DNA of 64,000 nt from an uncultured Eubacteriales bacterium (GCA_902801165.1 CADCHI010000008.1:19985-83984), one strand, 5' to 3'; shown: positions 35,271 to 44,614, counted from the first letter of the stretch. Numbers and translations are program-made. Notes: generated from the sequence alone by a model not told the origin.

Positions 35271-36803
35271 ATGGCCTTGTTGCGCATAGGCGGTTTGAAT
35301 TCGGGGAAGCGGCGCGAGGAACTGCTCTCCAACTATGAGGGCGAGGAGCCCTACATGCCCGGCGGATATGAGACGCCCTACGACGGGGATGACCCCTATA
35401 TGCCGGAGGGCTATGAGTCGTCCTATGACGACGACCCGTATGAGGACGATTACGACGACGACTACGGCTACGAGGACGACTACGAGGGCGGCAGCCGCTA
35501 CGACGACGATTACGGCTATGACGAGGCCTACGGCTACGACGAGGACGGCTATCCCTACGACGAGGAGTACGACCGGGAGCCCTACTATGGCGACACGGAG
35601 TATGTCGGCGAGCCGGAGTATCCCGACGGGGCCCTGGGAAGCGCCCTGCGCTACATGGATGAAAACGACTGGGTGACCTGGTTGCTGCTGTTCCTGCTGC
35701 CCCCGGTGGGCATCTGGCTGCTGTGGCGCAGGCGGCGCTACAGCCAGAGCACCAACGCGGCCCTGACGGTGATCTCCCTGCTGTGGGTGGCCATACTGCT
35801 GGTGCTGCTGGTGGTGCGGCCCTTCCGGCCCCGCAGCGATACCACCATCACGCCCCAGCCCGTGGGGGCGGCCGCGGCCACCGAGGCCCCCGCGGAGGAG
35901 GAAGAGGCCCCCGTCGAGGAGGAGCCCGCCGCCGAGGTGGCTTCGCTGCTGACCAGCGAGGAGGTGGACGAGGCCAACGCGGTGTATGTAATCGCGGATG
36001 CGCCTTACTATCACCAGCAGGAGAGCTGCTCGTCCATTCCCGCCAACAGCACGGTGATCAAGACCTCCCGGAATGCCGCCATCGACAACAACCTGATGGC
36101 CTGCCCCTACTGCCTGGCCAGCCAGTACAGCGATGGCACCTGGGACCTGGTGTTCGTCAACGCCTCCACCGAGGACCGCAGCGGCCTGCAGGTCTACTGC
36201 TCGTCCTACAACAGCTACTTCCACACCAAGGAGGATTGCAGCGACATCGGCGGCACCGCCCACCAGGTGGGCTTGAAGGACGCCCTGCTGATGGGCCGCA
36301 CGGCCTGCCCGACCTGCTGCCCCGACGCGGCCAAGGACGTGTTCTGCACGGTGGACGGCACCTATTACCACGTGGACGACGAGTGCTCCGGCATGCGCAA
36401 CGCCAGCCATGTGACCTACGCCGAGGCGCGGGTGCTGGGCAAGAAGCGCTGCCCCACCTGCATCGGCGGCGAGGACGAGACCGAGCAGGCGGCGGTCTCC
36501 GGCTACTACGTCTACGCCACGCCCAAGGGCACCTACTACCACGTGAATCCCACCTGCTCCGGCATGAAGGACGCCGAACAGGTGCTGCTGTCGGACATGC
36601 TCCGCAGCAACCGCCCGCCCTGCCCGGTGTGCTGCGCCAACGCGGAGATGACCGTGTTCGCCGAGACCGGCAACCCCTACTACCACTCCTACGCCACCTG
36701 CTCCGGCATGACCAACGCTACCCCCGGCATACTGGTGAACGCCCTGGCGGCAGGGCTGACCCAGTGCCCCGAGTGCTGGACGCAGGGAACGGCGGAGAAC
36801 TGA
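35271..36803 (+). CDS. Membrane protein with acidic Tyr-rich repeats and five extracellular Cys/His repeats
   Basis: This 510-residue protein starts at ATG 35271 behind AAGGGGTG. Residues about 20-120 are extremely rich in Asp, Glu, Tyr and Gly (DDDYGYEDDYEGG type). Two hydrophobic segments (about 132-150 and 160-182) anchor it, followed by an acidic/Ala linker. Then come five repeats of about 45-75 residues with the pattern Y-[YF]-H-x5-C-[SA]-x-[MI] ... C-P-x-C: YYHQQESCSSI, YFHTKEDCSDI, YYHVDDECSGM, YYHVNPTCSGM and YYHSYATCSGM, each closed by CPYC, CPTC, CPTC, CPVC or CPEC. The His plus three Cys suggest metal binding. Single copies occur at the ends of many bacterial surface proteins; function unknown. 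Confidence 0.82.
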   Translation: MALLRIGGLNSGKRREELLSNYEGEEPYMPGGYETPYDGDDPYMPEGYESSYDDDPYEDDYDDDYGYEDDYEGGSRYDDDYGYDEAYGYDEDGYPYDEEYDREPYYGDTEYVGEPEYPDGALGSALRYMDENDWVTWLLLFLLPPVGIWLLWRRRRYSQSTNAALTVISLLWVAILLVLLVVRPFRPRSDTTITPQPVGAAAATEAPAEEEEAPVEEEPAAEVASLLTSEEVDEANAVYVIADAPYYHQQESCSSIPANSTVIKTSRNAAIDNNLMACPYCLASQYSDGTWDLVFVNASTEDRSGLQVYCSSYNSYFHTKEDCSDIGGTAHQVGLKDALLMGRTACPTCCPDAAKDVFCTVDGTYYHVDDECSGMRNASHVTYAEARVLGKKRCPTCIGGEDETEQAAVSGYYVYATPKGTYYHVNPTCSGMKDAEQVLLSDMLRSNRPPCPVCCANAEMTVFAETGNPYYHSYATCSGMTNATPGILVNALAAGLTQCPECWTQGTAEN

Positions 36804-36855
36804 CGGACAGCATAAACAGGCCTTTCGCGTTTCCGTGAAGAGCCGACAGAAACAA

Positions 36856-36892
36856 AGCCCCGGCCCGGATCATGCGATCCGGGCTGGGGCTT
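36856..36892. terminator. Bidirectional terminator
   Basis: AAGCCCCGGCCCGGATC, loop ATGC, GATCCGGGCTGGGGCTT, a near-perfect 16-17 bp stem with TTCTG on the plus side and TTTGTTTCTG on the minus side. It separates two convergent genes. Confidence 0.88.
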
Positions 36893-36908
36893 CTGTATGC
36901 GCTTTGAT

Positions 36909-37955
36909 CTACCAGGTGATGACCTCGCAGCCGTCCTCGGTGATGACCACCAGGTCCTCCACCCGCACGCCGAACTTGCCGGGCAGGTAGATGCCGGGCT
37001 CGATGGAGAAGATCATGCCGGGGCGGGTGATGGTCTCGCTGACGGAGGAGCAGTCCGGGAACTCGTGCTCGTCCAGGCCGATGCCGTGGCCGGTGCGGTG
37101 GGTGAAGTAAGGGCCGTAGCCGGCGTCCTCGATCACCTTGCGGGCGGCACGGTCGATGTCCTTCATCTTCACGCCGGGGCGGCAGGCGGCGATGCCCGCG
37201 CGGTTGGCGGCGGTGACGATGTCGTGCACCCGCTTCTGCTCGTCGGAGACCTCGCCGAAGTGCACGGTGCGGGTCATGTCGCTGCAATAGTGCTTCCACA
37301 GCAGGCCCACGTCCATGATCACGGTGTCGCCCTGCCTCAGGGGCGTGTTGTCGCTGTCGTGATGGGGCTCCGCGCCGTTCTTGCCGAAGCAGATCAGCGG
37401 CGTGAAGCTGGGGCCGGAGGCGCCCAGCTCCAGGGCGATCTTGTTGTAGAGGGACTGGATCTCCTTCTCGGTGACGCCCTCCTTAAGGGCCTGGCCGATG
37501 CGGGTGCAGACCTCCACGTTCATCCTCGAGCTGGTCCGCATCAGTTCCAGCTCCTCGGCGTCCTTGGTCAGGCGGGCGTCGTCCAGCGGCTGGCTGCCCA
37601 GGGCCGGGCGGATGTCCGGGCGCTGCTGCATCAGCCGGATGGTGAAGTGGCTGGGCCAGGTCTTGTCGATGCCCAGCGCGCCGGGCAGCATGTCCGGGGC
37701 CAGCACGGCGATGCAGTCGTCGGTGTCCTCGTACTCCACCATGGGCACGTCCGTCAGCCCCTGGAGGGCGAACATCTTGTTGGCGTACAGCTTCAGCGTG
37801 CCGTCGTCCTTCACGTGCAGCGCCAGCATGCGCTCGAAGGGCTCGCACCACACGCCGGTGAGGTAGAATACGTTGGCGGGGCTGGTGACGATCAGCTGGT
37901 TCAGCCCGCAGGCGTGCATGTTTTCAATGACCTTTTCGATTCTCTGGGTATTCAT
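36909..37955 (-). CDS. M24-family Xaa-Pro peptidase (prolidase type)
   Basis: This 348-residue pita-bread enzyme has a creatinase-like N-terminal domain and the catalytic domain with dinuclear metal ligands in VIMDVGLLWKHYCSDMTRTV (two Asp), FTHRTGHGIGLDEHEFPDC (His, Glu region) and MIFSIEPGIYLPGKFGVRVE (Glu residues). It removes N-terminal or C-terminal residues next to proline. AGGAGAATCGCCC precedes ATG 37955. Confidence 0.9.
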   Translation of the reverse strand: MNTQRIEKVIENMHACGLNQLIVTSPANVFYLTGVWCEPFERMLALHVKDDGTLKLYANKMFALQGLTDVPMVEYEDTDDCIAVLAPDMLPGALGIDKTWPSHFTIRLMQQRPDIRPALGSQPLDDARLTKDAEELELMRTSSRMNVEVCTRIGQALKEGVTEKEIQSLYNKIALELGASGPSFTPLICFGKNGAEPHHDSDNTPLRQGDTVIMDVGLLWKHYCSDMTRTVHFGEVSDEQKRVHDIVTAANRAGIAACRPGVKMKDIDRAARKVIEDAGYGPYFTHRTGHGIGLDEHEFPDCSSVSETITRPGMIFSIEPGIYLPGKFGVRVEDLVVITEDGCEVITW

Positions 37956-38072
37956 GGGCGATTCTCCTCGGTTAGTTTTGTTGAATTCGTGGGCTTGCGA
38001 GACCCCCGCGGCGCGGGGCCGAGGGGGTTCGGAGGCGCAGGCATCCCATCAAGGTGCCCCGGGCCGTCCGGC

Positions 38073-38537
38073 TCAGTCTTCCTTTGCCTCCGGCTGGTAG
38101 CGCTCCAGGGCCACGCCGCCCTCCTTGAGCATCTGCAGCGAGAACTCGTCGGGGTAGCCCTCTTGGTAGACCACGCGGGTGATGCCGGAGTTGACGATCA
38201 TCTTCGCGCACAGCACGCAGGGCTGGTGGGTGCAGTACAGCGTGGCGCCGTCGATGCTGCTGCCCAGCCGCGCCGCCTGGATGATGGCGTTCTGCTCCGC
38301 GTGCACGGCGTAGCAGATCTCGTGGTGGGTGCCCGAGGCGATGCCCAGCTTTTCCCGCAGGCACTCGCCCCGCTCCACGCAGGTCTTGATGCCCGCTGGC
38401 GCGCCGTTGTAGCCCGTGGTCACGATCCGCTTGTTCTTCACGATCACCGCGCCGATCTTCCGGTTCGGCTTGTAGCAGCTGGCCCACTGGGCGATGACCC
38501 CCGCCAGCTCCATGAACCGAGCGTCCCACTTGTCCAT
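38073..38537 (-). CDS. comEB: dCMP deaminase (ComEB-like)
   Basis: This 154-residue zinc cytidine/deoxycytidylate deaminase has the catalytic HAEQNAI motif and the zinc-binding PCVLCAKMIVNSGI; a further Cys/His near CYKPNRKIGAV fits the dCMP deaminase allosteric zinc region. It makes dUMP for thymidylate synthesis. ATG 38537 follows AGGAGGAAC. The name ComEB comes from its position in competence operons elsewhere; no competence genes are adjacent here. Confidence 0.9.
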   Translation of the reverse strand: MDKWDARFMELAGVIAQWASCYKPNRKIGAVIVKNKRIVTTGYNGAPAGIKTCVERGECLREKLGIASGTHHEICYAVHAEQNAIIQAARLGSSIDGATLYCTHQPCVLCAKMIVNSGITRVVYQEGYPDEFSLQMLKEGGVALERYQPEAKED

Positions 38538-38627
38538 GCGCGTTCCTCCTTCGCGTATCTGTCCCATTACCCTATTATTATAGTGCATCACGACGGGAAT
38601 TGCAACCGGATATGCCCCGCGCCGGCG

Positions 38628-39527
38628 TCAGTACTTCTTCCGGCCCACCAGCTTTTTCTGGTAGAGCACGCTGCCGGCGCGGTAGGCCATGGGCGTGACG
38701 CCCTTGAGGTGCTTGAAGCGCTGGATGAAGTGGCTGATGTCACAGAAGCCCAGTTCCTGGGCGATGCGCTCCACGGACCAGCCGGTGGTCTCCAGCAGGT
38801 AGCAGGCGTGGCTGATCTTGCGGTTCATCACGTACTTCGAGAAGGTGACACCGGTGGTCCGGGAGAACAGGCTGGAGAAGTAGGCCGGGTGGTAGCCGAA
38901 CACCTGGGAGATCTCCGTCAGCGTCAGCCGGTGATCGATGTTCTCGTCGATGTATTTCAGGATCTCGTGGTTCACGGAGCGCCCGCTGGCCTCCACGTCC
39001 ACCTGCTTGCACAGCGTGATCAGCGTGTTGTACAGCAGCAGGCTGATGGCGGGGCCGTCCTGCCGGGGCTGGTAGAGTATGGAGGTCAGCAGGTTGACCA
39101 CGTCGGTGAACACCGGACCGTCGTATATGGGCCCGCCCATATCCAGTATGTGGGAGGTCAGCTGGGCGCTGTTCCCGCCGGCGTACTCCACCCACACCAC
39201 GCCCATCGGGTCCCGCGGGTCGGAGGAGTACATGTGCCCCTCGTTGCTGGTCAGCACGAAGGCCTGCCGGGCGTGCACGGCGTGGGTATGCCCCCGGGTG
39301 GAGACCGAGCCCTGGCCGTGGAGCACGCAGTGGATCATGCTGTAGGGGTAGGTGTCGTCCCGGGTGATGAGGAAGTCCGAGGGCGTCTGCATGGCGATGC
39401 CCGCCCGGTTGACCTGAATGTACAGGTTGTTCGGGTCGATCTCCTGTGGCGCGATGTAAAAAAACTCATGGGGACAGGTGCCCACGATGTTGTTCTGCAG
39501 GTCGTCCGCATAGTAGTTCTTCCGCAC
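38628..39527 (-). CDS. AraC-family transcriptional regulator
   Basis: This 299-residue regulator has an N-terminal cupin-like sensor domain (about residues 20-170) and a C-terminal double helix-turn-helix (about 195-290): LTLTEISQVFGYHPAYFSSLFSR and WSVERIAQELGFCDISHFIQR, ending with FKHLKGVTPMAYR, the AraC signature. It is divergent from the ABC/methyltransferase operon starting at 39917 and is the obvious candidate to sense its substrate. Confidence 0.9.
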   Translation of the reverse strand: MRKNYYADDLQNNIVGTCPHEFFYIAPQEIDPNNLYIQVNRAGIAMQTPSDFLITRDDTYPYSMIHCVLHGQGSVSTRGHTHAVHARQAFVLTSNEGHMYSSDPRDPMGVVWVEYAGGNSAQLTSHILDMGGPIYDGPVFTDVVNLLTSILYQPRQDGPAISLLLYNTLITLCKQVDVEASGRSVNHEILKYIDENIDHRLTLTEISQVFGYHPAYFSSLFSRTTGVTFSKYVMNRKISHACYLLETTGWSVERIAQELGFCDISHFIQRFKHLKGVTPMAYRAGSVLYQKKLVGRKKY

Positions 39528-39916
39528 GCCGCGCCACCTCCGGCATCAAAAATATACATATTCGCCCTTTTCACGCCGCCGGGCCCCGGCAGATCCCTGG
39601 GGGAGCCGGCGGTGTTTCTTAACCTTGCCCGGGACAAAAATCGTGAGATTTGAGAATTCAGACCGGCGAATTGCGCAAATATCGCAGATTATTGAAATTA
39701 AGTTGCATACTACAAACTTAGCGGGAAATTGCCGGTGGAATTCCCAACACCTTAAAATTATACAGTTTCATCTTAGAAATGTCTATAGTATTTTCAGATC
39801 TTGTTTGCTATCATTGGGTTAAGGATTTAATAATGTGTGGGCGATTCGGCCTGCGCGCGGACGAGATGATTTCCGCCGAGAGCGGAGATTATATAAAAGT
39901 TAGGAGGAAACAAACC
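39528..39916. promoter_or_regulatory. AT-rich control region between the AraC gene and the importer operon
   Basis: This 389-base gap is much more AT-rich than its surroundings and holds no gene. A plus-strand promoter TTGCTA (39805-39810), 17-base spacer, TAATAA (39828-39833) can be read, giving a leader of about 80 bases to the binding-protein start. AraC sites presumably lie upstream (39640-39800), but I could not identify a direct repeat with confidence. TAGGAGGAAAC is the RBS of the first gene. Confidence 0.5.
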
Positions 39917-40918
39917 ATGAAGAAAATCATCGCAGCAGTTCTGGCCATCATGATGATCCTGTCGCTGGTTGCCGCCGTCGCCGAGGGCACCCCGAGGATC
40001 GCCTACGTGCCGAAGGTCATCGGCCAGCCCTGGTGGGATCACGTGCAGCAGGGCGTTGAGCAGTGGGCCGCGGACAACGGCATCGACGTCATCTACAAGG
40101 GCGGCACCACCGTGGACGCCGCGGAGCAGGTCCAGATCATGACCGACCTGGTGAACCAGGGCATCGACATCCTGTGCTTCTCCCCCAACGATCCCGACGC
40201 CTGCGAGGAGATCTGCAAGCAGGCCCGCGAGAAGGGCATCATCGTCATCGCCACCGAGGCCTCCGGCATGGAGAACGTGGACTATGACATCGAGGCCTTC
40301 GACGAGGCCGGCCTGGGCGCCTTCCTGATGGACGAGCTGGCCGCTCAGATGGGCGAAGAGGGCGAGTACATCACCATGGTCGGCTCCATGACCATGGAGT
40401 CCCAGAACAACTGGGCCGACGCCGCCGTGGCCCGCGCCGAGGAAGCCTATCCGAACCTGGTGCTGGTGGACGACAAGCGCGTTGAGGACAACTCCGACGC
40501 TCAGGAAGCCTACAACCTGACCATGCAGCTGAAGGAGAAGTATCCGAACCTGAAGGGCATTCTGGGCACCGGCTCCTTCGACGCTCCCGGCGCTGCCCGC
40601 GCCATCGAGGAAATGGGCCTGACCGGCCAGATGTTCGCCATCTCCGTGGCCATGCCCGCCGAGGTCTCCGACTACCTGATCAGCGGCACCCTGAAGTCCG
40701 TCGCCCTGTGGGACGCTTCCGTCACCGCGAAGGTCCAGCTGAACTGCGCCATGGCGCTGTTCAACGGCCAGGCCGAGAAGATCGAGGAAGGCACCGACCT
40801 GCTCGAGGAAGGCTATCACTCCGTGCACATCGCCGACAACGGCAAGGGCAAGGATTTCATCTATGGCGACGGCTACCTGGCGGTCACCGTGGACAACTGG
40901 GAGTCCTTCGGCTTCTAA
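39917..40918 (+). CDS. Sugar ABC transporter substrate-binding protein (rhamnose/AI-2-like)
   Basis: This 333-residue type I periplasmic-binding-fold protein has a signal peptide (MKKIIAAVLAIMMILSLVAA, cleavage near AVA-E) without a lipobox Cys. The mature start (TPRIAYVPKVIGQPWWDHVQQG, VDAAEQVQIMTDLVNQGIDI) resembles RhaS/LsrB-type receptors for rhamnose or autoinducer-2. It is first in an operon with an ATPase and two permeases and is followed by a stable hairpin at 40954-40979. The ligand is unknown; the methyltransferase and mutarotase-like genes downstream suggest a methylated sugar or similar compound. Confidence 0.88.
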   Translation: MKKIIAAVLAIMMILSLVAAVAEGTPRIAYVPKVIGQPWWDHVQQGVEQWAADNGIDVIYKGGTTVDAAEQVQIMTDLVNQGIDILCFSPNDPDACEEICKQAREKGIIVIATEASGMENVDYDIEAFDEAGLGAFLMDELAAQMGEEGEYITMVGSMTMESQNNWADAAVARAEEAYPNLVLVDDKRVEDNSDAQEAYNLTMQLKEKYPNLKGILGTGSFDAPGAARAIEEMGLTGQMFAISVAMPAEVSDYLISGTLKSVALWDASVTAKVQLNCAMALFNGQAEKIEEGTDLLEEGYHSVHIADNGKGKDFIYGDGYLAVTVDNWESFGF

Positions 40919-40953
40919 TTCGAATATTACAAGCCTCGAATCCCGAAACCGAG

Positions 40954-40979
40954 CGAGGCAGGGAAGTTTCCCTGCCTCG
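40954..40979 (+). terminator. Stable hairpin after the binding-protein gene
   Basis: CGAGGCAGGGA, short loop, TCCCTGCCTCG, 11 perfect pairs, without a strong T run. Such hairpins between a binding-protein gene and its transporter genes usually stabilise the upstream mRNA and give partial readthrough. Confidence 0.65.
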
Positions 40980-41079
40980 TTCACGTAACTAATCCAATGT
41001 GAACGCTGATGGGGTCGCGGCGCGCCGCGCCGGGACGCCATCAGCGGTTACGAAACTACAAGCAAGGAGCAATGCAGCC

Positions 41080-42564
41080 ATGTCCGAATACCTGCTTCAA
41101 ATGACCGGGATTGACAAGCGCTTTGGCGGCGTGCACGCGCTGGACAACGTCAATTTCGCGGTCAGGCCCGGCAAGGTCATGTGCCTGGCCGGCGAAAACG
41201 GGTGCGGCAAGTCGACCCTGGTGAAGATCATCTCCGGCGTGTATACCCGCGACGCCGGCGAGATCACCTTCGAGGGCCAGCCCATCCACCACATCACCCC
41301 CGCCGAGGCCACCCGCCTGGGCATACAGGTCATCTATCAGGACCTGTCCATCTTCCCGAACCTGACGGTCATGGAAAACCTGGCCATCAACAGCGAGATC
41401 ACCGCGGGCCGGAAGATCGTCAACCGGAAGCGTTGGGAGCAGACGGCCCGGGAGGCCCTCTCCAAGATCGGCTACGACATCGACCTGTACGCCAAGATGG
41501 GCGACCTCTCCGTGGCGGACAAGCAGCTGGTGGCCATCTGCCGCGCGCTGCTGTTCAACGCCAAGCTGATCATCATGGACGAGCCCACCACGGCCCTGAC
41601 CAAGAAGGAGGTCGACGCGCTGTTCAAGACGGTGCGCCAGCTGCGGGATTCCGGCATCGCCATCATGTTCATCAGCCACAAGACGGAGGAGATCTTCGAG
41701 ATCTCCGACGACGTGTGCATCATGCGCAACGGCAAAAACGTGTACTCCGGCGAGACGAAGGATTTGACCAAGCGCGACTTCACCTTCTACATGACCGGCC
41801 GCGAGCTGGTGGACGACTACTTCGTGCCTACCAACATCTCCGAAAAGCCCGTGCTGCAGGTGGAGCATTTGACCTGGAAGGGCAAGTACGAGGACGTCAG
41901 CTTCGACCTGCGCAAGGGCGAGATCCTGGGCATCACCGGCCTGCTGGGCTCCGGCCGCACGGAGCTGGCCCTGAGCCTGTTCGGCCTGGGGAAGGTGGAC
42001 GGCGGCACCATCGCGCTGAACGGGAAGCCGGTGAAGATCACCTCGCCGATCCAGGCCCAGAAGCTGCGCATCGGCTACGTGCCGGAGGACCGGCTGACCG
42101 AGGGCCTGTGCCTCAGGCAGCCCATCGCCGACAACATCATGCTGTCGTCGCTGAAGCAGCTGACCCGGGCGCTGGGCACCATCCGCCACGACGAGCTGTT
42201 CGACAAGTCCAACGAGTGGGTGAGCAAGTTCTCCATCGCCACCGACGACGCCCACAAGCACGCCTCCACCCTCTCCGGCGGCAACCAGCAGAAGATCGTG
42301 CTGTCCAAGTGGCTGAACAACGACCTGGACGTGTTGATCCTCAACGGCCCCACCGTGGGCGTGGACATCGGCGCCAAGCAGGACATCCACGCGCTGGTGC
42401 ATGAGCTGGCGAACCAGGGTCTGGCGGTCATCATCATCTCCGACGACCTGGCGGAGGTGGTGGTCAACTGCAACCGGGTGATCGTCATGAAGGACGGCCG
42501 GCTGGTGGGCGAGATGACCGGCGACAGGATCACCGAGGACAACATCCTCGATATCATTCGATAA
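41080..42564 (+). CDS. Sugar ABC transporter, dual ATP-binding protein with degenerate second site
   Basis: This 494-residue RbsA-like protein has two nucleotide-binding domains. The first has Walker A GENGCGKST and Walker B LIIMDEPTTAL. Its signature region LSVADKQLVAICRAL is the variant usual in this family. The second has GLLGSGRTELA, the signature LSGGNQQKIVLSKWL, but a Walker B read as LILNGPTVGVDIG, so the Asp and the catalytic Glu are replaced by Asn and Gly. ATG 41080 follows AAGGAGC. It powers the two permeases encoded next. Confidence 0.92.
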   Translation: MSEYLLQMTGIDKRFGGVHALDNVNFAVRPGKVMCLAGENGCGKSTLVKIISGVYTRDAGEITFEGQPIHHITPAEATRLGIQVIYQDLSIFPNLTVMENLAINSEITAGRKIVNRKRWEQTAREALSKIGYDIDLYAKMGDLSVADKQLVAICRALLFNAKLIIMDEPTTALTKKEVDALFKTVRQLRDSGIAIMFISHKTEEIFEISDDVCIMRNGKNVYSGETKDLTKRDFTFYMTGRELVDDYFVPTNISEKPVLQVEHLTWKGKYEDVSFDLRKGEILGITGLLGSGRTELALSLFGLGKVDGGTIALNGKPVKITSPIQAQKLRIGYVPEDRLTEGLCLRQPIADNIMLSSLKQLTRALGTIRHDELFDKSNEWVSKFSIATDDAHKHASTLSGGNQQKIVLSKWLNNDLDVLILNGPTVGVDIGAKQDIHALVHELANQGLAVIIISDDLAEVVVNCNRVIVMKDGRLVGEMTGDRITEDNILDIIR

Positions 42565-42576
42565 GGAGGCGCGGAC

Positions 42577-43596
42577 ATGAATACGGCAAAGCTGAAGCGC
42601 ATGACGCGCAGGACTGAATTTTACATGCTCATCGTGCTGATCCTGCTGATCGCGCTGGTGCAGGTGCGCTCGGGCGGCAAGCTGATCGCGCTGCCGGGGG
42701 TGTTCACCCGCCTGAACGTCACGGTGCTGCGCACGATGGTGGTGGACGGCATGTTCGCCATGTGCTCGCTGGTGGTCATGATCTCCGGCGGCTTCGACCT
42801 GTCCTTCCCGGCCATCGCGGCCCTGTCCTACTCGCTGACCACCACGCTGTGCCTCAACAACGGCTGGTGCCAGAGCAGCCCCATCGCGGGCCTGCTGCTG
42901 GCCATGGCCATCGGCTGGGTGCTGGGCATGCTGAACGGGTGGATCATTTCCAACTTCAAGCTGAACACGATGATCGTCACCCTGGGTACGCAGACCTTCT
43001 TCACCGGCATCTCCATGGGCCTGCTGAAGCTCAAGGAGATCACCTCCACGCTGCCCGAGGGCTTCAAGGCCTTCGGCAAGCTGTACATCTTCGAGAGCGC
43101 CGACCCGGCCAGCGGCATCCGCTTCACCCTGTCGGCCATGGTGCTGTTTTTGATCGCGCTGTGCGCCATCGTGTCGTTCATACTGAACAAGACGATGTTC
43201 GGCCGGGCGCTGTACGCCATCGGCGGCAACGAGGTCTCCGCCGAGCGCGCCGGCTACAACGTCAAGCGCACCAAGTTCCTGCTGTACTCCGCGGTAGGCG
43301 CGCTGGCGGGCTTCATCGGCATGATCCGCGTGTGCATGGAGAGCCAGTCCATCCCCAAGGCCATGGTGGGCAAGGAGATGACCATCATCCCCGCCGTGAT
43401 CCTGGGCGGCGCTTCGATCTACGGCGGCGAGGGCACGGTGTTCGGAACCGTGGTGGCCGTGGGCATCATCTCCCTGGTCTCCAACTCCATGCTGATCCTG
43501 GGCATCGACACCTACTGGCAGCAGTTCTTCAACGGCCTGGTGATTCTGGTCGGCGTCACCGTGTCGGCCCTGCAGGCCAAGCGCCAGAAGCATTAA
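42577..43596 (+). CDS. Sugar ABC transporter permease (RbsC-like), first
   Basis: This 339-residue integral membrane protein of the BPD_transp_2 family has eight to ten hydrophobic helices. Typical blocks are MISGGFDLSFPAIAALSYSL, MLNGWIISNFKLNTMIVTLG, YAIGGNEVSAERAGYNVKR and IPAVILGGASIYGGEGTVFG. It lies 12 bases after the ATPase gene with AAGGAGG upstream and forms a heterodimeric channel with the next permease. Confidence 0.9.
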   Translation: MNTAKLKRMTRRTEFYMLIVLILLIALVQVRSGGKLIALPGVFTRLNVTVLRTMVVDGMFAMCSLVVMISGGFDLSFPAIAALSYSLTTTLCLNNGWCQSSPIAGLLLAMAIGWVLGMLNGWIISNFKLNTMIVTLGTQTFFTGISMGLLKLKEITSTLPEGFKAFGKLYIFESADPASGIRFTLSAMVLFLIALCAIVSFILNKTMFGRALYAIGGNEVSAERAGYNVKRTKFLLYSAVGALAGFIGMIRVCMESQSIPKAMVGKEMTIIPAVILGGASIYGGEGTVFGTVVAVGIISLVSNSMLILGIDTYWQQFFNGLVILVGVTVSALQAKRQKH

Positions 43597-43609
43597 GGAG
43601 GGCGACGCA

Positions 43610-44614
43610 ATGAAACCGAAGACGCTTGAAAAGCACAGCTATACCTTTATGCTGCTGGGCCTGATGGCCGTGGTGCTGCTGTTCTTCACGGTCCTGAAGG
43701 GCGCGATGCTGTGGAAGGGCGACGTATGGCTGGGCATCGCCATGCAGTTCCCGGAGTACGGCGTGGTGACGCTGGGCTTGATGTTTTGCTTCATCTGCGG
43801 TAAGATGGATATGTCCTTCATGGCCCTGGGCGATTTCGCCACCATCATGGCCGTGCAGTACATGGCCGCCCACGCGGACAGCCCCGCCGGCGGCGTGATC
43901 CTGGTGGGCATACTGATCGCCCTGGGCATCGCCGTGGTGGGCGGACTGATCAACGGCCTGCTGGTCAGCGAGCTGGACATCCCGCCGGTGATGGCCACCA
44001 TCGCCATGCAGTTGGTCTGGACGGGCCTGTCCGTGGCCCTCACCAGCGGCAACACCGTCAAGGGCCTGCCGGCCCTGTACACGGAGATCGGGCACAAGTA
44101 CCTGCTGGGCTTCCTGCCCGTGCCGCTGCTGATCTTCCTGCTGATCTTCGCGCTGTGCTGGTTCCTGCTGAACCACACCGTGTACGGCGAGAAGCTGTAC
44201 ATGGTGGGCACCAACATCAAGGCGGCCCAGTTCTCCGCCATCAACACCAAGCGCATGGTGGTGGGCACCTACGTGCTCTGCGACGTGATCTGCTGCATCG
44301 GCTGCCTGCTGATGGTCAACACCATGGCCAGCGCCAAGGCCGATTACGGCACCAGCTACGTGATGCGCTGCATACTGATCCTGGTGCTGGCGGGCGTGCT
44401 GCCGGACGGCGGCATGGGCAAGATCGGCAACGTGCTGATCGCCATCGTCACCATCCAGATCATCGCCACCGGCGTGAACATGTTCCCGAACCTGAACACC
44501 TACTACGCCAGCCTCATCTGGGGCGGCCTGCTGCTGGTGGTGCTGGTGCTGAACACCCGCATGGGCCAGGGCGGCCTGTTCGGGCTGAAGCTGCCGCGGG
44601 CGAAGAAGGCCTGA
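43610..44614 (+). CDS. Sugar ABC transporter permease (RbsC-like), second
   Basis: This 334-residue membrane protein belongs to the same family as the preceding permease: CFICGKMDMSFMALGDFATI, GLINGLLVSELDIPPVMATI, YMVGTNIKAAQFSAINTKR, LILVLAGVLPDGGMGKIGNV. Family motifs are somewhat more diverged than in the first permease. Two different permeases, as here, are typical of the rhamnose and AI-2 importers. AAGGAGGGCG precedes ATG 43610. Confidence 0.9.
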   Translation: MKPKTLEKHSYTFMLLGLMAVVLLFFTVLKGAMLWKGDVWLGIAMQFPEYGVVTLGLMFCFICGKMDMSFMALGDFATIMAVQYMAAHADSPAGGVILVGILIALGIAVVGGLINGLLVSELDIPPVMATIAMQLVWTGLSVALTSGNTVKGLPALYTEIGHKYLLGFLPVPLLIFLLIFALCWFLLNHTVYGEKLYMVGTNIKAAQFSAINTKRMVVGTYVLCDVICCIGCLLMVNTMASAKADYGTSYVMRCILILVLAGVLPDGGMGKIGNVLIAIVTIQIIATGVNMFPNLNTYYASLIWGGLLLVVLVLNTRMGQGGLFGLKLPRAKKA

